In this document: in pieces, positions 52,101 through 63,308 of the stretch
Numbering within the stretch: the stretch's first letter is position 1
How the letters are laid out: each line of letters starts with the position of its first letter
NCBI GenBank assembly: GCA_009733575.1
Contig: ML769383.1
Coordinates: 372,001 to 436,000, forward strand
Source of the DNA: Gymnopus androsaceus JB14
Taxonomy: Eukaryota; Basidiomycota; Agaricomycetes; Agaricales; Omphalotaceae
DNA length: 64,000 nt
Direction: 5' to 3'
The notes under the pieces: generated by a model
The model's input: the letters and a program-made list of their open reading frames with translations, nothing else
Told to the model about the DNA's origin: nothing
Database searches by the model: none
Translations under genes and position numbers: made by a program

Positions 52101-52523
52101 ACTACTGGACTGGCCATCACCCGAGTTCAACCCGTAATGTTCAAAGGATTCTGCTCTGGATTTGAACCACACAAACGCTGAATCTTGATAGAACGCCGAA
52201 ACGACTGATGAACGCGGTCATGAATTTACTAGAAGGCGCCTTGAAATCATTAAGATTATAAGCAAGGAATGGAATTATGGAACTCGATACTTCCAGAGTT
52301 TTATTATTATTGTTATCTTGCATTAGTCCGAAAAGGGTTTTTTCCTCAACCGAGCCAAGGAACTGAAAGAGAAACCTTCAGTAAGTAATATCTCGAACTC
52401 TTTCTATCATCCGCGCCCGAAACACTCGCGAAAGCGTTAAAAATCTAAAGATGGACGAATGAGTTCATTCTGGTGGTCCAGGTTTTGGGACACGGTAGGC
52501 GTTGTAAACGATTGAACTGCATA
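49169..52523. other. Upstream flank of copy B and unexplained DNA
   Basis: The first 1.2 kb shares patches with the flanks of copies C, D and E: GATCGGAGCATGGGAAA at about 49268, ACAAGTAGTATCGCTG at about 49970, and GCCAGCAGCCCTGGAA at about 50305. Beyond that, no gene is supported. A minus frame at 51894-52172 (LNSGDGQSSSALREFNGVVG, AAKIAYALQGKRSRFDALRS) looks protein-like but has no partner exons or known domain. A run of eight G bases is at about 49463. Confidence 0.4.
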
Positions 52524-53991
52524 TTAAATGATGGACTGATGTGTACCCTCCGATATCGACCTCGTATCCCGCTCAGGCATTGTAGTTGTATCCCAAGTCG
52601 ATATATCGTTGATAGTTGTGAACTCGAGCTCTTTGTTTTGTTCTGACGACGGGGTCTCACGTGTAGTCATATCCAGTGTTTGTAAGTTGAGAATTGCGCG
52701 GCATCCCTGGACGTGGAGTCAGAACCAAGAACCAAACAAAGTGACTCGCGTACCGCAGCAGATACCAAAGAAATGAAAAGCCTGCAATTATAATATATAC
52801 CAATGTGAGGAAGCCTCTGAGCAAGAAACGAGAGTTCAAGTCACTGACGGATATACAAACATCACTGGTACCGCATTTCTACCTGCAGAAACACCAATTG
52901 AAATCATTGCCGCTATCTCAGAACATGTCAGCAAATGCAGGGCAATAATGAGCTGCAGGAGGAATAGTACCAGATATCGCAGCAAATACTTTGAAACTAT
53001 CTCTGTTCAGTACGGAAAATAGTGGTGGCCGTGCAAACGTAGAGCGACGAAGATCCCAGTATGTGCGTTTCAAAGCGAGCCCATGGATAACCAAGTGAAC
53101 AACTATTTCTCCAATTCTGCATTAATTAACATGTTAGCACGAGTGCGTTATGATCTGAGGCCTCACATAAAAAGCACAATAGGATTTCCGATAGGATGTT
53201 CAGCTCCAGAGATTTTTGATATGCAATTCTCGGTGAACGTGAACTGTTGATTGTCCACTCGATTCCGAGTGCTTAGAGTTATTCTGAGTTAGAAAGAGGG
53301 TTACTGAATAGATATTAACTTACACATAACTTGGTCCAATCATCTTTCCTATAAGCATCATTGAGAGAAATGCGCCGACTTTCAGACTTTTTTCATACAG
53401 AGCGAATACTAATGAATATAGGAGATCAACGGGAAGTCGGTAGCACAAGTGAATGGCAGACCTCGAATACTGAATGTGCAGGAATCAATCATCAGCGACA
53501 GTAAGTATTGGAGACCAATAATGACATGCCTCATAATCAACTCTAGGATCAGCAACATACTATAACATGATACGGCCTGGAAAATTTGCCAAGTCATACA
53601 GACTTCGTCTGTGGGTCGCTGGCCCGGGTGATCACGAAACCTGGCTGTCCATATACTAGTAAGAACAATGCTTGCACTGTAGCGTAAAACTCAGAGAGTT
53701 GAATTGAAGGCATGGTAGCTACACACATATGGATTAAAACCGCCAGATATCTCGCCAAGATGAAGAGAGAGCGCACAAACGTCGGTTTTCTAGAGCTTTC
53801 AACGATTATTAGCGTTAGAGATCGAGGACTAGGTGCACTCACTTCCATACATATTCCAGCTCTTTACGTCTGGTGAGAAAACTATCGCAGCTTGTAATCA
53901 GCAACCCGAATCCTTTATGGTACGGCTTCAGTTTTGCAAGGATTCAAATGTTTCTTAGGAACATACCTGACGCAACGATCTGGGCTCGCAT
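52524..53991 (-). pseudogene. DUF6533-like membrane protein, copy C (least decayed)
   Basis: Start MRAQIVAS at 53991, intron, GFGLLITSCDSFLTRRKELE, YVWK, intron, then KPTFVRSLFILARYLAVLIH, MCVATMPSIQLSEFYATVQA and LFLLVYGQPGFVIT. These two segments are typical of DUF6533-type fungal membrane proteins. Later exons resemble copy A (CYSMLLILELIMR; FLTLVYIIIAGFSFLWYLLR; CRAILNLQTLD in A). The middle exon has a net two-base difference from A just after GLP (GLPFTCATD against GLPYVYYRLP), which leads to an early stop unless spliced differently. One donor is GCATGT. It could still be a working gene with an intron I cannot place. Confidence 0.68.
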
Positions 53992-55239
53992 TTCGAGATG
54001 TAGAAAAATCAGGGGAAGGGAGAGGAAGCTTGGCCTTGAAGGCAGTTGATTTTATGGACAGGCGAATCTACTGAACAAATCGATCAGGGTGATCGGAGCA
54101 TGGGAAATGACACACTTAGGTGGTTCGCTTGCAGCTTATCCACATAGTCTCCATGTAGGCATTTTGAATGGAGAAGCCCTACATTATCCATGAAAATTTT
54201 GCCCAATAAGTACCCTGGGTTTAAGGGTGTTAAGTAACAAGTAGTATTCGCTGGTCAAAACCGGAGAACAAACGAGAAATTTCAAATGTCCTAGTAGACT
54301 GTATTCATTGACAAATATAATTAGATGTCAATGCCGGCGTACGCTTTCTGCGACGGAAGGCGAATTCAGAATACTCACGAATCATGCACATACATACTGG
54401 TTTATCATTATGTATGTCCGCAGAATAATTGCCTATTGGGCCAAGTCAGAATACAGGACTGGGTCGACCAGGGGACGACGGAGGTATGTACGCGTACGTC
54501 GTTCCGAGCCAAGCCTAGTAGCCTACAGCTGACACAACGTATAGCTACAGGACGACTCGGATGTGTTTAGAACAGGAGATGGATTCGAGATAACGAAGTA
54601 GAATTCCACTTACGTGGAGGTAGCCCGCCAGCAGCCCTGGAATCCGTTGAGAATGGACAAGGTACCTACAAGAGAAGTTACACAGGCTCTCCCGTGGCAG
54701 CCGCCGAACACAATCACTGATGGCCATTCCATGGTCAAGTTTTCGCGCGCGACTTGAAATCTCCATAGAAATTGATACTTTAGAATGTCACAGAAAAGAA
54801 AGATATAGGAAAATCTTGATTTTAATTTTTTGGGGGCATTCCAAGGGCATTCTACTGTTTTATTCAGACAGGCCAATAGAACGGAGGGGATAGGCTAAAG
54901 CAGTCCCGCTATCGGAAGCAAACAGACACTTTTTATTACCCGATATATTTTTATAGACTAGCTATATCAGGATCGGACCAATCTTTCGTTTACTTCCGAG
55001 TCGACAGTATACTTTAACACCCTCTCAAGAGCTGGATAATCTCAGGTTGTACTTAAATGCAGTTGTGTGTGTTCATGTGGGGCTTTCAAAGGCTGTTGTT
55101 AGTTTCTTGCTGTTTGCAAAAATGTTGGCCAAACCGACAAAAATGCGCGCAAGGTCGCATAGACAGCTCATGCAAATGAGGTTCAATGTCCTCAAAACTT
55201 TGTCTTTAGTACTACAGGTGAGTGGCAGACCTCAAACAC
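53992..55239. other. Upstream flank of copy C, part of the repeat unit
   Basis: Contains blocks found upstream of copies B, D and E: GGAGCATGGGAAA, AACCGGAGAACAAACGAGAA, TTGCCTATTGGGCCAA, TTCCGAGCCAAGCCTA, TAGCCCGCCAGCAGCCCTGG at 54621 and CGCGCGACTTGAAATCTCCA at about 54747. Minus frames in the last two blocks (NGFQGCWRA; WRFQVARE) are conserved with copy D and might be a leader exon. From about 54900 to 55214 nothing is recognised. 55215-55239 matches the middle of the DUF6533-like copies and ends in the 9-bp target duplication. Confidence 0.45.
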
Positions 55240-55385
55240 GGATTATTCTACTGAACAACCCCATTGACTTTTAACAACCCCTCGAACAACCCTTTGATAT
55301 CTCGTGATCGCCGGTCACGCCGGTCAATGTCCGTGGATGGGAACTTGGGGTAACCATGATTTACCACGCTGAGTGGCACCTGGCG

Positions 55386-55411
55386 CTTCTTCTTCTTCTT
55401 CTTCTTCTTCC
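55386..55411. repeat. (TTC)n microsatellite
   Basis: An uninterrupted run of about eight CTT/TTC units ten bases left of the Harbinger element's left end. Confidence 0.9.
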
Positions 55412-55601
55412 TTCCACAATAGCCATGTTCAATTATAAGATCCGGTTTCACGGCTTTTCGAATTTCATAATAAATTCCTAGATATAGAAATTATTTTTTG
55501 AGAATTTGCGCTCGAGCAACCTTGACTCTCTTCATCTACACGCTATACATCTCAAAAAGAAGTGGTGCACGGCATCTTTGTGCACTCCTTTTGGGCTGTT
55601 T

Positions 55602-57019
55602 ATGGACATGAATGGAGCCTCGCCATCATCAGAAACACCTTTAAACATGAACGGCGGTTTGGTGCGTGTTTGAATTCTCACTTCAACAATACACCCTTTT
55701 GACATTATTTAAATAGGCAGCTCTTTTCTCGGCAATTGAGCATGTAGAAGGCCAAGATCAAGGTGTCGAAGCTATCCCACAAGCTTCTTTTCAAGGCCGG
55801 TTTCGGGTTACTTCCCGCCCGACTACACCTCCTCCTGTCCCTTCAACTAAGCGTCCTGCCTCTCAATCACCTCAAAAACCGCCCCCAAAACATGGAGGCG
55901 GTCGCGGTCGTGGTCGTGGTCGCGGTTCAAAGTCATCTGGAACGACCACACATGCAAAAACTTCTACTGCGAAAACACCAAAAGTGGAAGTTCCGGCTGA
56001 TCCACCGAACGACGACATCTTTACCAGCGGCCGGTGGACTGCAGCTGAACAAACTGCTTTGTTCACACATTTATTTGGATCTGACAGTGATGATGTCCAT
56101 GCAAAGTGGCTGAAAAATAAGGATCGCGTGTATAAAAAGGTAATGTCACATTACTTTTTGTATTGTTTAATTCTTAACGTACCTGAAAAACAGTATCTCG
56201 AGGCCAATCCTTTAGTTGCTGAAAGGTTTACAGCAAGTTCGGTTGCCAACAAGGTCACTGCAAGCATCACCATGTATTCGTACATCAGGGAGTATGAGGA
56301 GTTCACAGGTGGTGGTGGAGATGCCAACCTTCAGGCTATGATTCCCGAGTCAGATGAATGGCACAAACAACGGCTTATTCTCGCTAAGCGAGGTGGGAAA
56401 TCTATTGGTTCGCTCACTGTCAAGAAGTATCGTGAGTGGAAGGAAAATGGTTGGTACAATATCTTTGAGGAACGGTAAGGATGTATTCAACTATGCTTTA
56501 TTTATCTAACTGTCTTGATTCGGAAGGTTCGGTAGAAGCTCAAAGGTGGACCGTCCTGTTATTCGCAACTCTGTTGCCCTGATTTCACCCATCCATGACG
56601 AAATCGATGATATTCACTGGCCGCCTACACCTAGCCGCAAATCTCCCATCGGAAGTATTCATTCAGATAGCGAAATTGACATGTCTGAGTCAATTGCACT
56701 CAAAACACCTGCACCGAAGGCAGGTTCGGGTTCACAGATTGTATCTGAGCCTCGTTACCAGGCCCCGGCGACAACAAAAACATCGGCGAAGAAGAAAACC
56801 TCCATGGCATCAACAGATACCTTTGGAGCTCTCAGTACATTTTTTGAATCGAAGGCAAATTTGACGCAAGAGCAGTTGAGGAGATCAATGAAGGAGAGCG
56901 ATAACACTATGCAGAGCCAACGGTTGCAGGAGCTCCGGAATATCTTAGATTCTAACATTGATGACCTCACTCGTGAAGCTGTTAACGAGAAGATTCGTCG
57001 TATTATTAGTGAATACTAA
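55602..57019 (+). CDS. Harbinger Myb/SANT-like DNA-binding protein
   Basis: The second protein of PIF/Harbinger elements, which binds DNA ends and brings the transposase to the nucleus. Four exons fit without forcing: 55602-55661, 55717-56139, 56194-56474, 56527-57019. The protein is about 418 residues. A Pro/Gly-rich leader contains GGGRGRGRGRGSKSSG (basic, possible nuclear signal). The Myb/trihelix-like core is FTSGRWTAAEQTALFTHLFG, DDVHAKWLKNKDRVYKK, YLEANPLVAERFTASSVANK and WYNIFEERFG. A Ser/Pro/Lys-rich linker and a C-terminal coiled coil follow (LTQEQLRRSMKESDNTMQSQ, RLQELRNILDSNIDDL), which could pair with the transposase. Stop TAA at 57017-57019. No disabling change is seen. Confidence 0.87.
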
Positions 57020-57036
57020 ATTATGCAATATACAAG

Positions 57037-58468
57037 TTATGCAGGGAATAAATCATTGAATATTATGTCTCGTTTACGTTGTCCCTCCTCCTTAATCCAC
57101 TGATCAGTCTCATACAGAGGAACATTAGCCTCTTGATTAATATCCACCAGCCCAAAATGAATATCCCCTGCAGTAACCTCTACCGGTATAGCATTATCGG
57201 TGGGGTCAAAGTCAAAGATATGCTCGGGAACATCACCGTAATCAATGCACACATTGTGGAGGATCATCAAGGCTTCAATTACCTTGTAAATCTCCTGCAC
57301 CTTCTTGTGACATCCCATCTCTTTCAGGGATGGAAAGCGACCTTTGAGTTTGCCAAAAGCATGTTCGACTCTGATACGCTCACTTGAAAGACGTATATTA
57401 AACTCCCGCATTCGTTGCTGTGTCGCTTGATCTGCCGATGCAATTTCAGGCTCGTCGAATGGTCGGATGGTCCAGGGTGAGGATATATAACCTAGAGATG
57501 AGCGATAAGTAGAAATAATTTGAGATATGAGGAAACTGTACCTTTATCCACAAGAATATATTCGCCATCCTTGAAGTAGTGATGGCGATGGCGCCACAAG
57601 TGTGAATACTTGAATATTTTGCTGTCTGTGACACACCCGGGCCAGCCAAGATCAAAAGAAGTAAAGCGGCATTCATCATCAACTGTAGCTTGAACGTTTG
57701 TCTGGAAAGGCAGAGTCAAGCACTACTCACACTGTGCTCCTTCTTACGGCTCAAAAACTCGTCTGGATTCTCCACAGGCGCAGTGCTCATTCTTATCTGA
57801 CATCCGTCTCCACTTCCAGCACATTTTGGGAAGCCTGAGCGTGCTTCAATTCGCTGAGATACCAATTTCTTTCGTTCATCCCCTAACCAGCCCAAATGAT
57901 GGCTACGAAGCTCGCGTAAAGCCCTGGTGACTCGACGGCAATAGAGGTGCACAGTACCCAGCCCAAGACCAAGTTTAGAAGCTACATCAAGTACATCTGA
58001 ACCGCGTTGTCCGTAACGTACAAGAAAAGCTGCGACCTGATATTTCACATGGCGCTGTTTCTTTTTGGGAGAATGGAAGATGGCATTAGGAGCAAGCATG
58101 TGAACGAGACGATCAAACATGTCCCGGCTCATCCTAGTTAAGAAGAATAATAAGAAAACAAACATAAAAAATTGGTATATAGTGACGCACCTGTAATTCC
58201 TACGAAACCATCGATCCGGCTGCTGCAGACTGAGAGGAAACCAGTCCTTAGACTTCGGGAACTGATTATATTGCCCACGAGTACCATCGCCTTTGATTGC
58301 TGATGCTTCTTGGATTAAAACCGCTGCTGCAATCTCAAGGACCTCTACATCTTCATTCGGGTCCTCTAATGGTAGGTCGTTGCCATCAACGTCATCCAGA
58401 GCATCAGATGCAGCAATTAGAGCACAAGCCATACGTAGAAGCTCAGCCTGAGCTTGGGTCTTCGACAT
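57037..58468 (-). CDS. PIF/Harbinger (HARBI1-type) DDE transposase
   Basis: Cuts and joins the element's ends. Start MSKTQAQAELLRMACALIAA (an in-frame ATG at 58498 is an alternative). Next come WFRRNYR, a 58-nt intron (58191-58134), then MSRDMFDRLVHMLAPNAIFH, a winged/HTH region (VAAFLVRYGQRGSDVLDVAS, KLGLGLGTVHLYCRRVTRAL) and the DDE core. First Asp is in GSGDGCQIRM, second Asp in FDLGWPGCVTDSKIF, and Glu in RIRVEHAFGKLKGRFP. A small intron of only 29 nt (57730-57702, GTGAGT...TTTCCAG) separates KKEHS from TNVQATVDDECRF; if it were not removed, the frame would stop. One more GT-AG intron precedes YISSPWTIRPFDE. Stop at 57037. With that splice the protein is full length and all three acidic residues are present. 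Confidence 0.9.
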
Positions 58469-58601
58469 TATTGCATTGGCAGTAGAGATAGCAAACAAAA
58501 CAGAAGGTAAGAGAAAGCGACGGATAATTTCTACGTTTGGTAATTTATTACGAAATTCGAAAAGCCGTGAAACCGGATCTTATAATTGAACACGGCTAAT
58601 A

Positions 58602-58712
58602 GAGCGTATTTGCAGCCGTCTTCGTCTCGACGAAAACGTGACCAATTGTAGCAGACTTCTCGTCGCCATCTCGAAAACACATTTGGCGAATTCCCGGGGT
58701 GCAAATACGCTC
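58602..58712. mobile_element. Small TA-flanked inverted-repeat element (MITE-like)
   Basis: GAGCGTATTTGCA at 58602-58614 is inverted at 58700-58712 (TGCAAATACGCTC), and each end is flanked by TA. The 111-bp element has no coding capacity. It starts four bases after the Harbinger right end, so its TA overlaps the Harbinger AAT. It could be a Tc1/mariner-type MITE or an unrelated palindrome. Confidence 0.55.
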
Positions 58713-59246
58713 TAATGCAAAGCAGAGGTGAAAGGGTGGCCCAGTAGACAAAATAGTATGATAGACTGATCACATTGGAGAGGCGATGAGTGAAATCGGC
58801 TGTAGCAGTATCTAGCTTGTCCCTGCGCCCTTCCTCAAACTCCCGAATTTACAAGGCGGCGGTTTGAGAAAAATTTGTCAGAAGATGGCACGCTGCGAAG
58901 AGTGAGCCCAAGCTCTTCCAACAAGGATGCAGTTGGGAAGAGTAGGAGTATCAGAATACAGATTGTCGAGGATGCAGTCTACAAGTTCAGTAGGTAGTCA
59001 CGGTGGTTCCATGTACAGCAACAAGCATTCAGGTAGTGTAGAGTTCTAATCTAATGATTCCAATGCAGTCCACTCGACGGTGGCGCGCACATTTTTATGG
59101 TGCAACGTACGGTATGGCACAATGGGTATGCAGCAAATGGATGTGACCCGGTTGAGCACCGATGTAACAGTCACCGCTCCGCCGGAGTTTTGAGGGTTGT
59201 TAGATCCTGACAACCCCTTCAACGGGGTTGTCGAATAGAATTATCC
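58713..59246. other. Right remainder of the 4.0-kb element, non-coding
   Basis: No open frame of note. It holds the right terminal repeat and an inner inverted ACAACCCC/GGGGTTGT pair (59213-59230). Confidence 0.4.
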
Positions 59247-59255
59247 CTCAAACAC

Positions 59256-59897
59256 TGAATGTGCAGAATCAGTCATCAGACAATATTGGAGACTAATAAT
59301 GAGAGACATACCTCAGAATCAACGCTAGGCAACAACATGTTGCGGCCTGGAAAACTTGCCAAGCCATACAGACTTCTTCTGTGGGTCGCTGGTCAATAGT
59401 CAATGTAGGCCTAATGCATTGGCCCCCGTAATTTACCATCTGTCCACATTACATTATCCCTTGGCATGACCTCACCCAGCCATTACGCTTACATGGTCTC
59501 CTGCGCTGGTGACCATGAAACCTAGCTGTTCATATACTAGTAAGAATAATGCTTGCACTATAGCATATAATTCAGAGAATTGAATTAAGGGCATGGTAGC
59601 TACACACATATGGATTAAAAAGGCGAGATATCTCGCTAAGATGAAGAGAGAGCGCACAAACGTCGGTTTCCTAAAGTTTAAGCTGTTACTGTAATGGTCA
59701 TTAGCATTAGAGATCGAGGACCCGATGCACTCACTGGCACTTCCATGTATATTCTAGTTCCTTATGTCTGGTGAGAAGACTATCGCAGCTCGTCAGCAGC
59801 AAGCCCAATACTTCAACGCCGTACGGTACAGTGTCAGTTTTGTAAGGATTCAAATGTTTCTTTGTAACATACCTGACGCCCCGATTTGGGCTTGCAT
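59256..59897 (-). pseudogene. DUF6533-like membrane protein, copy D (5' half only, interrupted)
   Basis: Start MQAQIGAS at 59897; the exon KPTFVRSLFILARYLAFLIH then MCVATMPLIQFSELYAIVQA and LFLLVYEQLGFMVTS is open. The copy is cut in a later intron by the 4.0-kb transposon and, beyond the left target repeat, keeps only about 25 bases of homology, so the 3' half is missing. Its intron donor after ...LILR is GTATGT, as in copy E. It cannot encode the full protein. Confidence 0.72.
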
Positions 59898-61838
59898 TTC
59901 GAGAGGGGGGGAGACGAGGGAAAGGGAGATGGAGCTTGGCGCGAATTTGGCTTGCAATTTATGGATAGGTGAATCTATCCATGGGGAACAAATTCAATGG
60001 ACCAGGGTTATCGGTGCATGGGAAGGATGGTCAACCATAGTTTCTCTATTATGAGTTTTGATTGAAGAAGACTAAGTATCCGTGAAAAAATGACCCGATT
60101 AAGTTACCGTGGGTTTGTAGAATTGTAGGCGTAAGTCTGTCGCTGTTCGAAACCGGAGAACAAACAAATGCCTCAGTAGAAAAGAAATGTACTGCATTCA
60201 TACAACGCCAGCGTTGTTCCGAGCCAAGCCTACAGCCGACAAAACGTATAGCTCCTAAGTATAAGCTCAAGATGGAGATAACATGGCCACTTACTATCTA
60301 TCGCGTTGAAGTACCTAGCCCGCCAGCAGCCCTGGAATCCGAATACGGTCCTTAGCTCTGCCGTAGCAGCCACTAAACAAAAGCGCTGAACATGTATGGT
60401 GGCCATCCCATGGTCATGCTTGATTTCTTTTTCGCGCGCGACTTGAAATCTCCATAAAATGCTAAGAGAGAAATAGCAAAGCCTTGATTCTTGGGGCATT
60501 CTCAGACAAGCCTTGGACAAGCCAGTAGAACGAGGGAGAGGACAACAACTTTGAAGCGGAGTGCCCAAAATGCAGACGCTGATCCGAGCATCCGATCGAC
60601 GTTAGCCTTCTGTGAGCGTCGAGACCTTCTCTCTCCTTCTCTCCGTTCAAATTTCAATTCGCTCGCATTCCCTGTTCTTCCAGTGCATCAACGTCGCTCT
60701 CCTGTAAAAAAACTTCATTCCGAGCACATGCACAAGCCTTATAGCTGGCTCTGTCGACAGCTCATCTCACTCAACCAAGAATATAGGACCAGAAGAAAGC
60801 CGCTACTGGGCTACGGTTTATCTGCAGGTAACACTGAGAGACGAAAGCGTCTGATGATGGAACGCGAAAGCGTGTATTGAACCCACGCGTTTCTTCTGTT
60901 ATCTGCTGACCGTGTTTACTACTACTGGCATCACTGCTCGTCCTGTCGTTGAGGATTGTGCGTGTTAGCGTAGCTCATTCTATCTGCAGCGTCCCTGCTC
61001 GTAAAGCCCATGTTGCTATGTTGCTACCGAGTTCAGCGGAATGACTGCGGAAACAAGATCAAGTGCAAGAACAGCTATGTGAACCAGTCAATATCAATGC
61101 CTTCAACATGCAACGTCGCCGTGGCACCTGCACGCAAGCATTGGTGGATGCGCAATCATGACCAATGATAGATTGGAGAGCTTCTCTGCGAAAGGTGAAT
61201 GTAATTCCAAATCGTATTAGACCCTTCAACCTCACTCCTTTGTTGTTTTTCTTGCCTAACTTGATATTTCATGCTCGGAAAGCTGATTTTAATTAGGACC
61301 AATGTCATCTGGCGCCAACGTGTCACTGTTGAAAGACGAAGGAAGTTGGTCACTTTTCTTAATTCATTGATCTTTGTTCATGGTCTCTTGCATCGCTTCT
61401 GCCATCCTTTCCCTTGCATTCTTGTTTTCCTGGTACCCTTCTCCTGCATCCTCTCCCTCTCTTATCCACGCGCTAATATCTGCAGAGGGATCCGAATCGT
61501 CGGGCACAGTGTCCGATTTAGCGGTAAGACAGGTAGCTTGCTTAGACTGTAAAACACCTTCGCCACAGCAACCTTGACGTATGTACACAAAGCTTTTGGA
61601 CCAAATGGCCAGGCAAACGGACCGAACCTCAAGCACGTTCATTGAGGCAGCTAAGGGCCTGGGAGATCCGTTCTGCATGTCTAGACCTAGTCACCGGCAG
61701 CTCTGTTTGTGGGAGCCGAAGACCACTTAGTGGTTTTTAATCATTCATTCACCAACGTGGAGGCTTGCAATCGCATGTATGGAGCCCTCGTAGCCTGGTA
61801 CCTAAAACAATTCTCGTACTATCAGAGCAGGCCATAGA
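59898..61838. other. Upstream flank of copy D and unexplained DNA
   Basis: Shares AAACCGGAGAACAAACAAA, TTCCGAGCCAAGCCTACAG, TAGCCCGCCAGCAGCCCTGG (about 60316) and CGCGCGACTTGAAATCTCCA (about 60435) with copy C. Beyond it, a 129-codon plus frame at 60491-60880 (basic, no motif), a 61374-61577 plus frame with a hydrophobic start (MVSCIASAILSLAFLFSWYP) and an opposing minus frame at 61364-61678 remain unassigned. Confidence 0.35.
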
Positions 61839-63308
61839 TTATTGAACTGCAAAAGTTATAGACTGATGTGTACCCTCCGACCTCGACCTCGTATCCCGCT
61901 CAGGTATTGTAGTTGTATCCCAAGTTGATACATCATTGATACTCGTGAACTCCAACTGTTTGTTTTGCTCAGACGACGGGGTCTCCCGTGTATTCATATC
62001 CAGTGTTTGTAGGTTGAGAATCGTGCGGCATCCCTGGACTTGAACTCAGAACCAAGAACCAAACAAAGTAGCTCGCGTACCGCAGCTGATACCAACGAAA
62101 TGAAAAACCTGCAATGATAATGATCTAGCTCTCTAAATAAGAGATGAGAGTTCAAGTCACTTACGGATATATGAACATCACTGGTACATCTCTTCTACCT
62201 GCAGAAACACCAATTGAAGTCATTCCAACTATCTCAAAGCATTTCAACGGCTGAAGGACAACAAGCCGAATGGGGAATACCGGATATCGCAGCAAACACT
62301 TTTAAACCATCTCTGTTCAGCATGCAAAACAATGGTGGCCGTGGAAATGTATAGCGACGAAGATCCCAGACGGTGCGTTTCCAAGCGAGTCCGTGGATAA
62401 CCAGGTGAATGATTATTTCTCCAATTCTGTATCAATTAACATGTTAGTATAGTCCACTTACAATCTGAGGCCTCACATAAAAACCGCAATAGGATTTCTA
62501 ATAGGGCGTTCAGTTAGAGACATTAGTGGTATAATGCCTGGTGAACTTTAACTGTTCAGTGTTCATTCGGTTCCAAATGCTTGGAATTACTCCGCGTCAA
62601 AAAGAGGGATGATGTTACCAATTATAACTTACACATAAATTGCTCCAGCTATCCTTCCTGTAAGCATTATTGAGAGAAACATGCCCACTTTCAAACTTTG
62701 TTCGTACAGAGCAAATACTAATGAATATAGGAGATCAATAGGAAACTGGGAGTAAAAGGACCAGACCCAAACCAGACCTCGAATACTGAATACGGATTAG
62801 CGATAGGATTGGAGATTAATAACGAGAGACATACCTCAGAATCAACTCAAGAATCAATAGCATGCTATGACACGAGACAGTCTGGAATATTAGCCAGGTT
62901 ATACAGATATCTTCGGTGGGTCGCTGATCACCGGGAAACCTAATCGTCCATAGACTGGTAAGGACGATGTTTCCACTGTAACATAGACTCAGAGAGTAGA
63001 ATTGAAGGCGTGGGAGTTACACACAAATGGATTGAGAACGCGAGATATCTCGCCAAGATGAAGAGACAGCGCGCAGATGTCAGTTGCAACGGTCTTCTAG
63101 CGGGAATGTTAGCTGTTAACGGTTATTAGAGCTAGGGATTGAGGACCAGGGACACTTACTTCCATACATAATCCAGCTCCTTATGTCTGGTGAGAAGGCT
63201 GTCGCAGCTTGTAGCCAGCAAGCCTAACACTTTACGATACGATTTTAGTCTCGTAAGGATTCTAATGTTTCTTCGGAACAGACCTGTCGCTCCGAGCTGG
63301 GCTTGCAT
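61839..63308 (-). pseudogene. DUF6533-like membrane protein, copy E (decayed)
   Basis: Start MQAQLGAT at 63308, intron, LGLLATSCDSLLTRHKELDY, VWK. The following membrane exon lacks one base relative to C (GAGTCTATGTTACAG against GAGTTTTACGCTACAG, about 62985), shifting the frame. The C-terminal exon runs past the usual stop to about 61839. It keeps a GTATGT donor like copy D. It is the most diverged copy. Confidence 0.65.

Larger units (their letters stand above)
55421..58597. mobile_element. PIF/Harbinger DNA transposon, apparently complete
   Basis: Terminal inverted repeats of about 74 bp: left 55421-55494 (AGCCATGTTCAATTATAAGA...) and right 58524-58597, differing at about eight positions. 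Both are flanked by AAT (55418-55420 and 58598-58600), a 3-bp direct repeat of the length Harbinger elements make, although TTA/TAA is more usual. Inside are two converging genes, the standard Harbinger pair: a Myb/SANT-like DNA-binding protein (plus, 55602-57019) and a DDE transposase (minus, 57037-58468), with 17 bases between stops. It sits within the larger 4.0-kb element. Confidence 0.87.
55240..59246. mobile_element. 4.0-kb Mutator-like element inserted in DUF6533-like copy D
   Basis: The left end is GGATTATTCTACTGAACAAC followed by CCCATTGA. The right end read inwards is GGATAATTCTATTCGACAAC followed by CCCGTTGA (23 of 28 bases equal). It is flanked by a 9-bp direct repeat CTCAAACAC (55231-55239 and 59247-59255). 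Removing the insert and one repeat gives GCAGACCTCAAACACTGAAT, which matches the uninterrupted copies. A 9-bp duplication is typical of Mutator-like elements. Outside the nested Harbinger only about 180 bp (left) and 650 bp (right) belong to it, with no transposase, so the host element is non-autonomous. Further ACAACCCC motifs occur near both ends. Confidence 0.72.

Noticed and set aside
54900..55215. Solo LTR suspected from ACCCTCTCAAGAGCTGGATAA.
   Set aside because: No TG...CA ends, no flanking 4-6 bp repeat and no second copy in the window.
59900..60900. A separate small gene family upstream of the DUF6533-like copies (FQGCWRA and WRFQVARE blocks).
   Set aside because: Conserved between copies C and D, but neighbouring codons shift frame and no start or splice sites fit; treated as shared flanking DNA.
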